Made by a program: the position numbers and the translations under genes | Part shown: in pieces, positions 1 through 10,531 of the stretch | Layout of the letters: the number at the start of each line of letters is the position of its first letter | How positions within the stretch are numbered: the first letter of the stretch is position 1 | Notes under the pieces: generated by a model | Seen by the model: only the letters and a program-made list of their open reading frames with translations | Told to the model about the DNA's origin: nothing | Databases searched by the model: none | Assembly: GCA_015179045.1 (NCBI GenBank) | Contig: WHUZ01000014.1 | Coordinates: 682,001 to 746,000, forward strand | Source of the DNA: Kalaharituber pfeilii | Lineage: Eukaryota > Ascomycota > Pezizomycetes > Pezizales > Pezizaceae | Direction: 5' to 3' | DNA length: 64,000 bases

Positions 1-2368
1 ACAAGTGTACTCGCCAGATGTGCGGGCAGATAATGATGCAAAAAGAGCTGTCTACCCATCAAGAAAAACGGGAAATAATGGGCCGCCCACGCCAACCAAA
101 AAAAATCCTGTTGAATTGTACAGTCTGCTCCTCGTTGTGCGGTCGATTGCATCTACGCCTCTTCTCAAACTTAACTGATCTGCCCCAACGATCCCCGCAA
201 ATACAGCCAAAATGCTCGATGCAATCCACCACCCCGCAATATTGCCCAAGAAGTAAATCTGTTCTCTCGTATCATTCTTTGTCCAAAAACTGACACCTCG
301 CATCAAGAACGGCCACTGGATGGGTTGGGACGCGTATGGATGGGATGAGGTAAGGGCGTTGTTATGATGGAACATGGCCCGTTGCAATTCAAAGTACTTG
401 CGGAAGAACGACATGTGCTTGACCTTCTTTGGCTCCTTGTTGTTACGTTTGTCGGCAGGGTCCATTTCAATAATCGACTCGGCGTACCAAATGTTGCTCT
501 TTTGAGCAAGATTTTTATTACCGTTGATTTCTTGCTGTTTGTAGCCCCAGTCAGGGAGTGGTTTGCCATGGGTCCACATGGCGACTTTGGAGGGATGATG
601 AACGAGCTTAAATAGCCCGGACATGGTCCTTAGCTTCTGCTTCTTTTTTCCCTCGATGCGGACCTCAAAAATGGTATCGTTGTGACGCGGGCCCTGGGAA
701 TCTGCGATGGAGACGGTGGTGAATTCCTGGTTGGTGGGGTAGTATGGGGATGCGACGTCATGGGACAATAGGTCGGTGTTAGTCACAACGTGACGAAGCT
801 TGATCAAGTCATTATTCATGATTTGACGGCCGAGTTTCTTGTCCTCTGGAATGGGATCCGCCGGCACGATGATCCAGTGATTGTTAGTGTCATTGAACGG
901 GTATCCGGTAACTTGTTGGCCTTGGCAACTTGTCAGAAGCTTGATTCGAGCATATGCGATTACTTCAGCTCTTACCTTGAGAGGAAATTCTGCCATCATC
1001 ATATCTGAGAGGATATCTATCTGGGTGAGAGTGGAGATACGCCTTCGTCTCCTTGTGTCTGATAGTGATAATATCATAGTATTGAACATCGATGCTGTTC
1101 AAGCTCATGATATTGTCGCTCAACGTCTCCTGGAATTCTGGGGTCATAAAGTCATCTCCTGGCCCACTGCGGTACAAGATCGTAAAGTGGACCTGGAACC
1201 AGAAGAGATAGAAGAAGAATGGAATGACAATGAGGCCAAAGGCCCTTGCGGCAAAGTGCATTCCAAATTGGGTTAGAGTGAGACCACGCTTGATGTCCAA
1301 CATGTTCCAAAGGTCAATAGCAACTGCCGCGCCAATTGTGACGAAGGTGAAGACACCGACGTATTTGGTGGAGATGACGCAGGACAGTGAGACGCCAGTG
1401 AGAAGAAGCCATTTCCACCACTTGCGCCCAAATGGACTGTGCCTCTGCTTATAAAAACGAACGTAGCACAGGAGAGAGCAAGCCATCGAGAAGATGAGAG
1501 TTGAGTCCAACAGAATGAGACGAGTCTGACCGATGTGACCATTATCTGTTTCTAATTGTCAGCTACCCTGGAGTGATACCAAGCGTTCACTGTTTTTAAT
1601 ATACCAAAAATCATCAATCCTGCAGAAACGAGACATGCCGGAAGGCTGTATCCGCTCTCCCACATGGTTAAGAACACCACTGGTACGGTCATGGTGCTCA
1701 ACATGGCGGGCATTGCTCTGAAAGCAACATATGGAACTTTGTTTTCGATGTAGGAGTCGCCAATGCTATCGAAAAGGAAGTGCCCATCGTATCCTGTCAG
1801 CTCAGTCAGTAAATACCCTGTAGGGCTGCAGCCAATTGCCCAGCGCGAACGTACCAACAAGCCACCCCATGAAGGCGAAGAGCAGCTTTCCGAATGGGGG
1901 ATGGACATCGAAGAAATAGGTTCCTTGCAGATACTGTGAGGTTGGGTGCACGTGAGAAGTGGTTTCTTAACTAAGACAGCTGTCTGTGCTCCATTTTGTG
2001 GGGGTGCGGTGATCATACATAGGACGCGAACTATCGATAAGGGGTTCGTTAGCTACGGTGCGCTGACAGCCAAAGGAGGACGTACTCACCTTGCCAAAAT
2101 GCACCTCATCAAACACGACCTGATTTGGGTGCCATATCTTCCAAAATCTGGTAATGAACGCAGCAATTGTTACTAGGATCAAAGCTATCTTGTAGCCCGT
2201 CTCCGACTGCTTCTTGTATGGGCCTGTCCCATCGCTCTTTTGCTTTTCAATCTTGACCTGTGTGCCGTCTTGTGAGGCAGATACATCCGGCGCGGGTGAC
2301 TTGGACCTCTTGATTGCAGCGCCGCCGCCAGCTCGCTGGCGAACTCCTGAAGGGGACTCCGCACCCAT
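1..2368 (-). CDS. PMT4: Protein O-mannosyltransferase, PMT4 family (3' end beyond window)
   Basis: Transfers mannose from dolichyl-phosphate-mannose to Ser/Thr of secretory proteins in the ER membrane. Exons on the minus strand: 2368-2090, 2030-2019, 1933-1855, 1793-1605, 1545-976 and 920 to the window edge; all phases agree. The first membrane segment is at about residues 62-77, followed by the catalytic acidic motif FDEVHFGK (about 86-93), the PMT core ([37 protein letters not shown]) and the MIR region ([35 protein letters not shown]). Motifs such as [15 protein letters not shown] fit the Pmt4/POMT1 branch rather than Pmt1 or Pmt2. ATG at 2368 is the first in frame. In the last exon the T8 run at 98-105 throws the frame into a TAG at 52-54; with one T fewer, the expected PMT4 sequence ([20 protein letters not shown]) runs to the edge. 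Divergent neighbour: PRP4. Confidence 0.93.
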
Positions 2369-2690
2369 TGTGTTGAGGTTGTGCCTTCTTCAGGCGACGC
2401 ACTTGTCAAAGAGTGTATGGATACGTAGTTGGGCTGTGGCTATCAATGATGAGGTGTCTGAGGTGACGCTGGATTTGATGGGGGATGAGCCAGCTGCTCA
2501 ATGTCCGAGCAGTGGATGGGGGGGGGATTGGGGACAGGGAAAGGAGCAGGACAAGGAAAGGAGCGGGCGAGAGCGGAGGGGAGCGGAGGGGAGGGAGGGG
2601 AGGGGAGGGCGCGTGCTACTTACGTCTCTTTGGGAGGAGCAACTGTCCAGGTGGCTTGATCGACGCATCCCGGGAGAACCTGGGAGCAGC

Positions 2691-2757
<67 letters not shown>

Positions 2758-3078
2758 CCGCACACTTATTTCCACGCAGCGAAGCGCAGGCGTCGGGCAG
2801 AGCACTGCGGGCGCTGCTTGCAGCCGCGGACGCCGCAGCGACTTGCAGGCCGAAATGGACCACGACCCGGCTCGCAGCGCCGTCGGCCCCCCGCCCTGAG
2901 CCCGCCCGCTGCACGGCGCCGGAGTGACGCCAAGCGCTGGCGCCAAGCCCGACGCGCCGCGCCAGGCAGCTTCTTCACCCGCTGCAGCTCCCCAGTGCAC
3001 CTCCCTCCACGCCCGCCTCCAGATATCCGCCGAGCAGAAGTATCAGTACGACCCCGAAAGCCCCTGCCCCGGACCGCA
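2369..3078. promoter_or_regulatory. Divergent promoter region between PMT4 and PRP4
   Basis: About 710 bases separate the two start codons, so this interval should hold both promoters and both 5' UTRs. It contains G/A-rich stretches at 2516-2610 and a long CAG repeat (separate entry). Long open frames on both strands here are poly-Ser, poly-Ala or poly-Leu readings of the repeat and show no domain. I see no clear TATA box. Confidence 0.6.
2692..2756. repeat. (CAG)n trinucleotide microsatellite, about 21 units
   Basis: Nearly uninterrupted CAG/GCA repeat between the divergent PMT4 and PRP4 genes. It is non-coding in the gene models given here and lies about 325 bp upstream of the PRP4 start and 390 bp upstream of the PMT4 start. 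Confidence 0.95.
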
Positions 3079-4960
3079 ATGTCAGGAATACACCCGTCGA
3101 GGAGGGCGTACGTGGAGGATGAAGACTCGATGGTAAGGCGTCCCTTCGCCTGCTTCAACGCCTCCTCCCCCCATGTCCCCCCCAGCATTATCCCCCTCGC
3201 CCGCCCTCTCCTCACTTTTTGTCCTACTCGCCTACAACTAACTAACTCCAGTCTCCCGGCCTCGCGCGCTAGGATACCGACGGTATCGATCTCGCCAATG
3301 TCCGTAAGTTCCCGCCCTTCACCTACATCTACACACGCAGCAAACACTAACCTTTTACCTCTTCTTACCAGCAATTGACCGCAACCACCTAATCCCCAGC
3401 CACAGCACCGGCATCGCCCCGGAGAAAGCCTCCGCCATCCTCGAGCAGTTCGACCGCAAGAAACGCGCCGCCGCAATTGCCGTGCCGACCGATGACGGCC
3501 GAGTTCGCGCGAAACTTCGAGAACTCGGCGAGCCTATCACACTCTTTGGAGAAGGCCCCGGGGATAGGCGAGATCGACTGCGGTACCTGCTATATGAGAT
3601 TGAGGAAAGGAATGAGCGACAAGGAACCCGGTCGGTATCTGGTACACCAGGCCCTGATGGAGACGTTGACATGGAAGAAGGAGAGCGGGGGAAGGAGGAG
3701 GAAGATGAAGAGTTCTATACACCCGGTATACCAGAGCTACTTGAATCTAGGCGGGAAATTGCGACGTATAGCCTACCGCGGGCGAAGACGCGGATAGCGT
3801 ACCAGAAACTTGAAGCCAAAATTCCACTACAACGACACATCAAGCATCGCCGAGCAATAAAAGAGAAATTAGGACAATACTCTCTTTTCGGAACCCAGAT
3901 AGCCGGAGAGCGTCCTGTCTCAATAGCTCGCTTCTCACCAAATTCCGAAATCATCGCCGCTGGGAATCTCTCTGGGAGTATTAAGCTCCTCACCGTTCCA
4001 AATCTAGAGGACAAAGCCTTACTACGGGGTCACACAGACCGAGTAGGGGGGATATCATGGCATCCCGAAGCAACGCTCACCCTGCCCGACTCCGCAGCAA
4101 ACCTTGCATCCGGGGCTGCCGATGGGAGCATCCATTTGTGGTCAATCGACGGCCGTGATACTCCACTCGCCACACTCACTGGACACTCGGCTAGAGTATG
4201 CCGTATCGACCACCATCCATCTGGAAAATTCCTTGGCTCCGCGTCGTTCGACACTACATGGCGTCTATGGGATCTTACCACGCAACAAGAACTCTTACTC
4301 CAAGAGGGTCACTCCAGAGAAGTTTACGCAATCGCATTCCAGAACGATGGCGCCCTGGTCGCCTCTGGCGGCCTAGACTCAATGGGCCGTATATGGGACC
4401 TGCGAACAGGACGCACAATCATGGTCCTCGACGGGCACATACGTGAAATTACCGGTCTGGCATGGAACGTAGACGGGTACAGGGTACTTAGCACCAGCGG
4501 AGACGCGAGCTGTAAGGTATGGGATGTGCGCATGGTGCGGTGCGCAGCGACAGTCGGCGCGCATAAGAGTCTGGTGAGCGACGTCAGGGTGTATCAGGGC
4601 ATAGGGGGGTTTCCTGTGAAGGAGGTTGAGATGGAGAATGGGGAGGGGCAGACGCCGGGCCCGACGGATGTGGAAATGAGGATAGAGGGGACATATTTTG
4701 TCACGAGTGGGTTCGATGGGAACGTAAATGTGAGCCCGTCACGCCCGCAATTTCATTGTTATATGGTGTGAAAGCCTCGTATTAACTTGATTTTTGTGCC
4801 ACAGATATTTTCTACTGACGACTGGGCCCTCGTAAAATCCCTCTCAGGCCACACGGGCCACGTAACAAGTGTGGACGTGTCGAGGGATAATAAGTGGATA
4901 GTCAGCAGCGGACAGGACAGGACGTGTAAATTATGGTGTGTGGAGGATATGGCATTCTAA
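3079..4960 (+). CDS. PRP4: U4/U6 snRNP component Prp4 (SFM domain plus WD40 repeats)
   Basis: Spliceosomal WD40 protein of the U4/U6 and U4/U6.U5 particles. Exons: 3079-3132, 3273-3303, 3372-4729 and 4805-4960; phases agree and give 532 residues. The PRP4/SFM helix motif (DDGRVRAKLRELGEPITLFG) is at about residues 69-88, followed by an acidic linker and then WD40 repeats from about residue 170 to the end (GHTDRVGGISWHP, GHSARVCRIDHHPSGKF, GHSREVYAIAFQNDG, GHIREITGLAWNVDG, GHTGHVTSVDVS). The last repeat is completed only by the small fourth exon, which shows that the terminal intron is real. Start chosen: ATG at 3079, because the two short first exons splice in frame to IDRNHLIPSH. Length fits fungal Prp4. 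Confidence 0.95.
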
Positions 4961-5353
4961 GTTTGGACAAAGTTGGGGTGGGCATTGGTGTGAGTTGATG
5001 CATGTTGGTTATCTCCCACCATTTCGTGGATTTGTATGAATATACAGGATGGGTGTATTTTAGCGTTCATGCGAACCACATTATCTTCTATCATATGTAG
5101 TCAAATACAGTATAACACGGGACAGGACATCGCTTATTTCTTGGCGCCGTCATCCCGCGTTAACCGAGACCATTCTTTACCTACGGACGGGTCTGCGGCC
5201 AACTTCAAAACCATCAACCAGCAAGATTAACCCCCCAACCTGAGATTTCTTCAGACGCTGGATGTCATTTAATATCGATCCAAGAGAAGGCCTTACCTCC
5301 TGGAACTTGCGGGGATAAATAAACTGAGGTTTAGAGCCCGTTGCTCATCGAAC
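4961..5353. other. PRP4-JAC1 intergenic spacer
   Basis: About 390 bases between tandem genes. No conserved ORF is seen; it presumably holds the PRP4 3' UTR and the JAC1 promoter. Confidence 0.5.
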
Positions 5354-6154
5354 ATGAAACTGCGCGCGACGCTTGTAGGCTTGCCGCGGAGGCCTGGGAG
5401 TATGCGCGGGGTGGGATTCAGCTGCGCCGCTTCCGTTCGGATGCCAGCGCCCCTCCTTTTTCAAAACACCCTCCGGTTTTCTTCCTCCTCCTCAACATCC
5501 TCATCAACCTCCCATTCAACCACCAACCCTCGAACCAACCCTTCCAAACCCCCGCCTCGCCCCGCTCCTTACTACTCCTTCTTTCCCCGCACCCTCCCGT
5601 CCGGCCCCCCTCCATCTGGCCCCTTCACAATCTCCCCCCGCCTCCTCCGCCAAGAATATCTCACCCTGCAACAACGCCTCCACCCGGACCTCCTCCACTC
5701 CCACCATTACGTCTCTTCCCACCCGCATCCTCCGCACCCCCGCCCGCCCGCCTCACCCCTGCCGCACCCTGAACTCACCTCCTCCACGCTCTCCAAAGCC
5801 TACTCTACACTCCTTGATCCGCTTCTCCGGGCCGAGTACATCTTACACACCCAGTCCCCCCACCCGCACCACCGCGACATCGAAGCCGCACCGAGCATAG
5901 ACTCCCCGCAGCTCCTTTCCGAGGTCCTGGAGCTTCGAGAGGCCATTGAGGAGGCGGCGGGGAATATAGATTTGATCAACAAGATGCTCGAGGAGAACCA
6001 AATCCGATGTCAGAATGAAGAAGAGTACGTTGGGAAGTTGCTGGAGGAGGGTAGGTGGGAGGAAGCATGGGAGGGGCTCGGGCGGTGGAGGTATTGGAGG
6101 AGTATGGACGGCAGACTAAAGCAGTTGGAAGAAGATACTATGGTGGCGCGGTGA
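5354..6154 (+). CDS. JAC1: Mitochondrial J-type co-chaperone Jac1/HscB
   Basis: Co-chaperone that delivers the Isu scaffold to the mitochondrial Hsp70 for Fe-S cluster transfer. Single-exon ORF of 266 residues. The N-terminus is Arg/Ser-rich with almost no acidic residues, as expected of a mitochondrial presequence. The J domain covers about residues 74-170: YYSFFPRTLPSGPPPSGPF opens it, and the catalytic HPD tripeptide is at 110-112 within QQRLHPDLLHS. It is stretched by a His/Pro-rich loop before LSKAYSTLLDPLLRAEYIL. The C-terminal three-helix HscB oligomerisation domain follows (VLELREAIEEAAGNIDLINKM, then the final helices to 266). The Pro-rich loop inside the J domain is longer than in yeast Jac1. 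Confidence 0.9.
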   Translation: MKLRATLVGLPRRPGSMRGVGFSCAASVRMPAPLLFQNTLRFSSSSSTSSSTSHSTTNPRTNPSKPPPRPAPYYSFFPRTLPSGPPPSGPFTISPRLLRQEYLTLQQRLHPDLLHSHHYVSSHPHPPHPRPPASPLPHPELTSSTLSKAYSTLLDPLLRAEYILHTQSPHPHHRDIEAAPSIDSPQLLSEVLELREAIEEAAGNIDLINKMLEENQIRCQNEEEYVGKLLEEGRWEEAWEGLGRWRYWRSMDGRLKQLEEDTMVAR

Positions 6155-6582
6155 TAAGGGACAATTGCGGAAGTGAGAGACCATAAGGGTTTGGGAGCAA
6201 GGAAAGGAAAATGCGACTTATCAGGGTGTTTTATATAGACAAATGTGTATCATATAGAGTAAACAATTCCACGCTCAAGTCATGATTTGTACGTTGCACA
6301 TGTCCCGTGGCATTGGACAGCACCTGCCTCATGCACAATATCATGACCGTGCACTTTGATCTAAACCTACACTCACGTCAAAAAGTATGCGAAGTTCAAA
6401 GGTCCATATACACATATCCATTAACTTAGTAGCGTATAGATAGATATAAAGCACAAATCCCACCAGGATATAGAGTTAAGTAACATAGCTAATTGTCAAT
6501 CCACGCCCACAAAACCAAACCTATCTCTTGCCTAGTGACCAGCCAGGTATACTTTAGAGTACTATATGTCTTAACATCATCC
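6155..6582. other. Convergent 3' region between JAC1 and AMD1
   Basis: About 430 AT-rich bases between the two stop codons. It should hold both 3' UTRs. No gene is seen. Confidence 0.5.
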
Positions 6583-9500
6583 CTACCTCAACATCCTCCT
6601 AACTCCTCGTACGAGGCTTTTACGTACTTGTATGCTTTCCACTCTCGCTCCCCCACTATCCTTCTCACTATAACTCCTCTGCTTCCAACTCCTTGTCCGC
6701 GAACTACTCGTTATCATCCCAGGGAAGTACTTCGGCTCCGACCCATCTAAATGCAAATCCTTCATTTGTATCTCCACTGGCACAGCACTTAACGGCAGCT
6801 TTGTCGCCGGCAGCGGGGAAGTAGGTTGCACTTGCGCGGCCGCAAGTGGACCATTCTGCTGCTGCGTCTGCTGACTCTGCGTGGCTTGCTGCGCGAGTAT
6901 GTGCGATGGTATTCCGGATCGTGTACCACCAGCGCCTGAGGACGGGGACCCGGGCGCTGCGCCGGCGGGAGCCATGCGCGCACTGGTGCTGTCGTGCGCG
7001 GAGTAGTTAGGCATCATCATCCTTGGGGTATATACTCCGGAGCCGCCCGTGTTGGGAACATATACCGACGGCGCCTGATTGGTGGTGGTGGGATTCGTGT
7101 ACATGCTTGTCGTAGGTGAGTGAGGACCCGTAGTATTTTCGCCTTTCTGGGACACAGGCAAATGGAGGTTAAGACGAAGGCCAAGTGACTTTTCGGGAAC
7201 ATGTTGAGTGAATGATTGAGGGAGGCTGATGGATGCGTATCGGTCAATCCTAGTCTACAGTTAGAATATACAGAAGCTGAGCATGGAGAAGAAGTAGATA
7301 ATACATCGCCAACTCCTCCATCAAAACTTGATGTCTGAATGCCACTCTGATATTCGGAACATTGGTCTTATCCATATTATTTCCCGCTACTCCGGGAAGT
7401 TGATAATCCGTTCCTAACCACCTTGCCTTTATTGCGCCCTCAAATCCAGACTGCAAAACGCTGTTCTTTGCCAGCTCGCACATATCCACTGCGCTCAGTT
7501 TGTAAATCTGTGCTGCGACAGCATACTCCTCTATTAACGGCTCCTTCGTAAACGCAAATTGCAAAGGATCATCCGTTGAGAGTGAAACATTCAAACCCCG
7601 TTTGAAGTACTGCGGGAACGGATTCTTGTCGTAGGCTAAGAATAGCGCATTGTTTGACAGCGGTGACATAGCAATGCCGATCTGCTCCAGATAAAAAATA
7701 TATTGTAGTAATGGCACCTTCCGGAGCAATATCCCATGAGAAATCGAATGGCAGCAAAGAACCGCAGCAGCAAGGTGATCAGTATCACCTGCTTCTCCAC
7801 AGTGGGGTCGGAAGACAAAGGTGTTAAATCCTCGCTGCTTTCTCCAGACGTTAAGAGAGGCCATATTTGCAAAAAGGTAGTAAACCCAGTAGCTGTACGG
7901 TGGATTCTGTTTAGTATCCCACACTTTTGGCAGTGGAAATTTCTTGTAAAGCCTTCGCTCGACTTTACTTTCATCGTCTACGCTGTCGAATCCAGCCACT
8001 CGCTGCAGGAACACATGAAGTTTTGGATGAGATTGCGGGTTCTTCGTGACTTCAAATAGTGGTTTGAATATGTTGATGATAATCTCCTCAAACGACTGTA
8101 GCAGACCAGAAGCCTTGTACACATCATAGAGACGAGGGATCTGAATCAGCCAGCGCACATTGTGGGAGAATAGCTTGTTGTCGATAACCCAAGCGGCTAG
8201 TTTATCCCACTCATCCTCAGAGCGACCGTAAATCGAGATACGGTATTCTGCCATCTGGTATTTGCTTGCCTCGAGATCACAAATGACCTCTATATCATCC
8301 TGTTAGTAAGTCCATAGTACGGCGCTAAACAATTAACTACCTTTCGTGATTTCAGCGAGATATCTTCCTTTGATAGAGTTATCGGTTTTCAAGAAAATTG
8401 TTCTCAAGCGAGATTCTCCAACTGGATTATACTTGAGGTTAAACTTGTCGAATCGGTGGAAAGAGTCCGTATGCGCCTTGACAAGTTTCACCAGTCAGTG
8501 GATATTGTATCCGGAGTATATAATGAACCAAACTTACATGCATATCTAGGGTATCGATGCTGAGATCATAGGCAGTTAAATTCAGACTTGCAAACACTTC
8601 GGCAAGCGTAAGATGTTTTCCATCTCTATACAGTACGACTTCCTTGAGTGCAGGTTTAGTTTCTGAATTTAACAATACCAATATAGAACGCTTACATCTG
8701 GGCATTTCTTCATTTTGCTCTTAATGAAACGGAGCAGATGCTTTTGGTTCATACAGGCGGAGTGGTGAACGTGAGTATCCACTTTTCTCACGTTATAAAA
8801 ATCTCTGTGCGGCACTCTCTGAAATCAAATTAGAAAGGAAGATGCCAGAAACCAAATAGGTGGAGGTGTCACCTTTGAATCTGCCATTTCCTGGTATTCA
8901 TTGAGTAGAATATATAAATTCCATTTTCCTTCGAGATATTGAAGCCTTCTGAAGGCGAAGCTCTTGCTTGGCCCATCAGATGATATGTCCAGAATCTGGT
9001 CGAGGTCGAGATAATAATCTTTTAAAGTAGGAATTGCCACAACAGGTACATCCGCATCAAGGGCTATCTAGTATTAGCAATCTTCCCGACTTAAAAAGGA
9101 TGAAGGCACGAACATGTCTTGTTTTCATACACCTGATATACACCCATTGCATCAAGCTTATATTCCATTTCGTCCTCTCCAGGAATTTCACATTCTTCAA
9201 ATTGAAAGTCTGTACCAATGTCTACGCCCTGCTTTCTACCCTCTTTCATAGGGCCTGTAGAAATTCCCGTCTTGTAAGCGTGCTCTGAGTTCAGTATTTG
9301 ACTGCCAGTCATCGAATGACTATCCTTTTCTTCAATCCATTGAGGTGGAGGCGGAGGTGGATAGATGTTCCAGGAAGGTTCATCTTTAGGATTATCTGTG
9401 GGTTCCTGAAGCGAAACCCGGAGATACTTGTGCCGCAAGTCTATGATCTTTTGGATATTTGTATATATAGCTGACAGCTCGCTTGAAATGTTTGTGTCCC

Positions 9501-10531
9501 CTTCGACTTCCATTTTAGCTTGATGCATGTGCCTATATCATGAGAGAACAAGGATGAAGAGATGTTGGACGCATTGCGTCGTAAGATGGGGTATATTATC
9601 AGATTCCACACAATAATAATAAAGTGTGATTACAACGCTAAAAATAAGAATAAAAATAAAAATAAAAAAGCTTATTCTATGGAGATGCAAATATGGGTGC
9701 TGAAGTGACAATACATACTGCTAGCGAACCCTTGGTCATAGCCTGAACCTTGAACTGGCTGTGAAACGGCTGGAACGCCGGTTCCATGGCTCCCAGCTAT
9801 ACTTTTGTCGGTCGATGCTAGCTGATGTGGGTCGAATTTCTCCATCCCAGCGGGAGCTTGCACTTCGTCACTGCTTGCAGGCTTATCCAGGCTAGCCATC
9901 CCAAGGGGGATCGCACTCCGGCCCAAACCAGGGGATTGCGGTGGATGTTGAGAGGTATATTGTTGTGTATGATGGTTGTAAGAGCCAAAAGACTTCATAC
10001 TGGCCGTTCTGGATAAGGGACCTCCAAAAGCTGCTGGCATTGTTTGGGCCCGCATCAGCGGTGATGGTTGGTAGCTTCCACCGGCTCCGCTCGCAGCATA
10101 ATGAGGGGTATGTGCTTGACTATGTTGCTGATGATAAAATAATTTGGCGTCCATGTCCTTCAAGGCCTGTTCCTGTTTATAGTCATAGAATGCAGACTTG
10201 CGTCCCCCATCACCAGCCATCGACTCTACGTCAGGTGTCGGTCCGGATTCGTTATCATGCTCATGCTGCTCATAATAACCATCGCCATCATTTGATTCTG
10301 GGGCCGAAGGCACATCGCGTAGTCGCGGGTTGGCCTCGTCGTCGCTTCCAAATGTAAGGCTGCGATCGCCTAATCGATCCCGGAGCTGTCAGCTAACTTA
10401 TACCCACAATATGACATGATGTGCCATCAATAACCAAACTGACATACTGATTCATAGACATAAATTCACATTGTAAGAAAAGATCGCCACAACGCATTAG
10501 CGGGATGGAAGAGCGTACCTTGATGGTCCAT
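6583..10531 (-). CDS. AMD1: AMP deaminase
   Basis: Cytosolic enzyme converting AMP to IMP plus ammonia in the purine nucleotide cycle. Nine exons on the minus strand: 10531-10519, 10369-9719, 9518-9114, 9063-8873, 8818-8696, 8642-8538, 8476-8341, 8289-7305 and 7249-6583. All phases agree and give 1091 residues. The catalytic region matches the family strongly: zinc ligands in [15 protein letters not shown] (about 434-448), HCGEAG (704-709) and [16 protein letters not shown] (from about 778). The N-terminal 270 residues are Gln/Ser/Pro-rich and low in order; the C-terminal tail beyond the barrel is also Gln/Thr/Pro-rich. The start is an ATG in a 13-nt first exon that splices in frame to [19 protein letters not shown]; the long N-terminal frame has no ATG of its own (its first start-like codon is GTG at 10313). 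The acceptor at 9519 (CAAG) is the least certain junction. Confidence 0.95.

Noticed and set aside
2485..3378. 297-codon frame with poly-Ala and its antisense frames
   Set aside because: Created by the CAG repeat; it overlaps the PRP4 start and first intron in another frame.
9672..10313. AMP deaminase starting at 10313
   Set aside because: That codon is GTG; a spliced ATG exon at 10531-10519 gives a better start.
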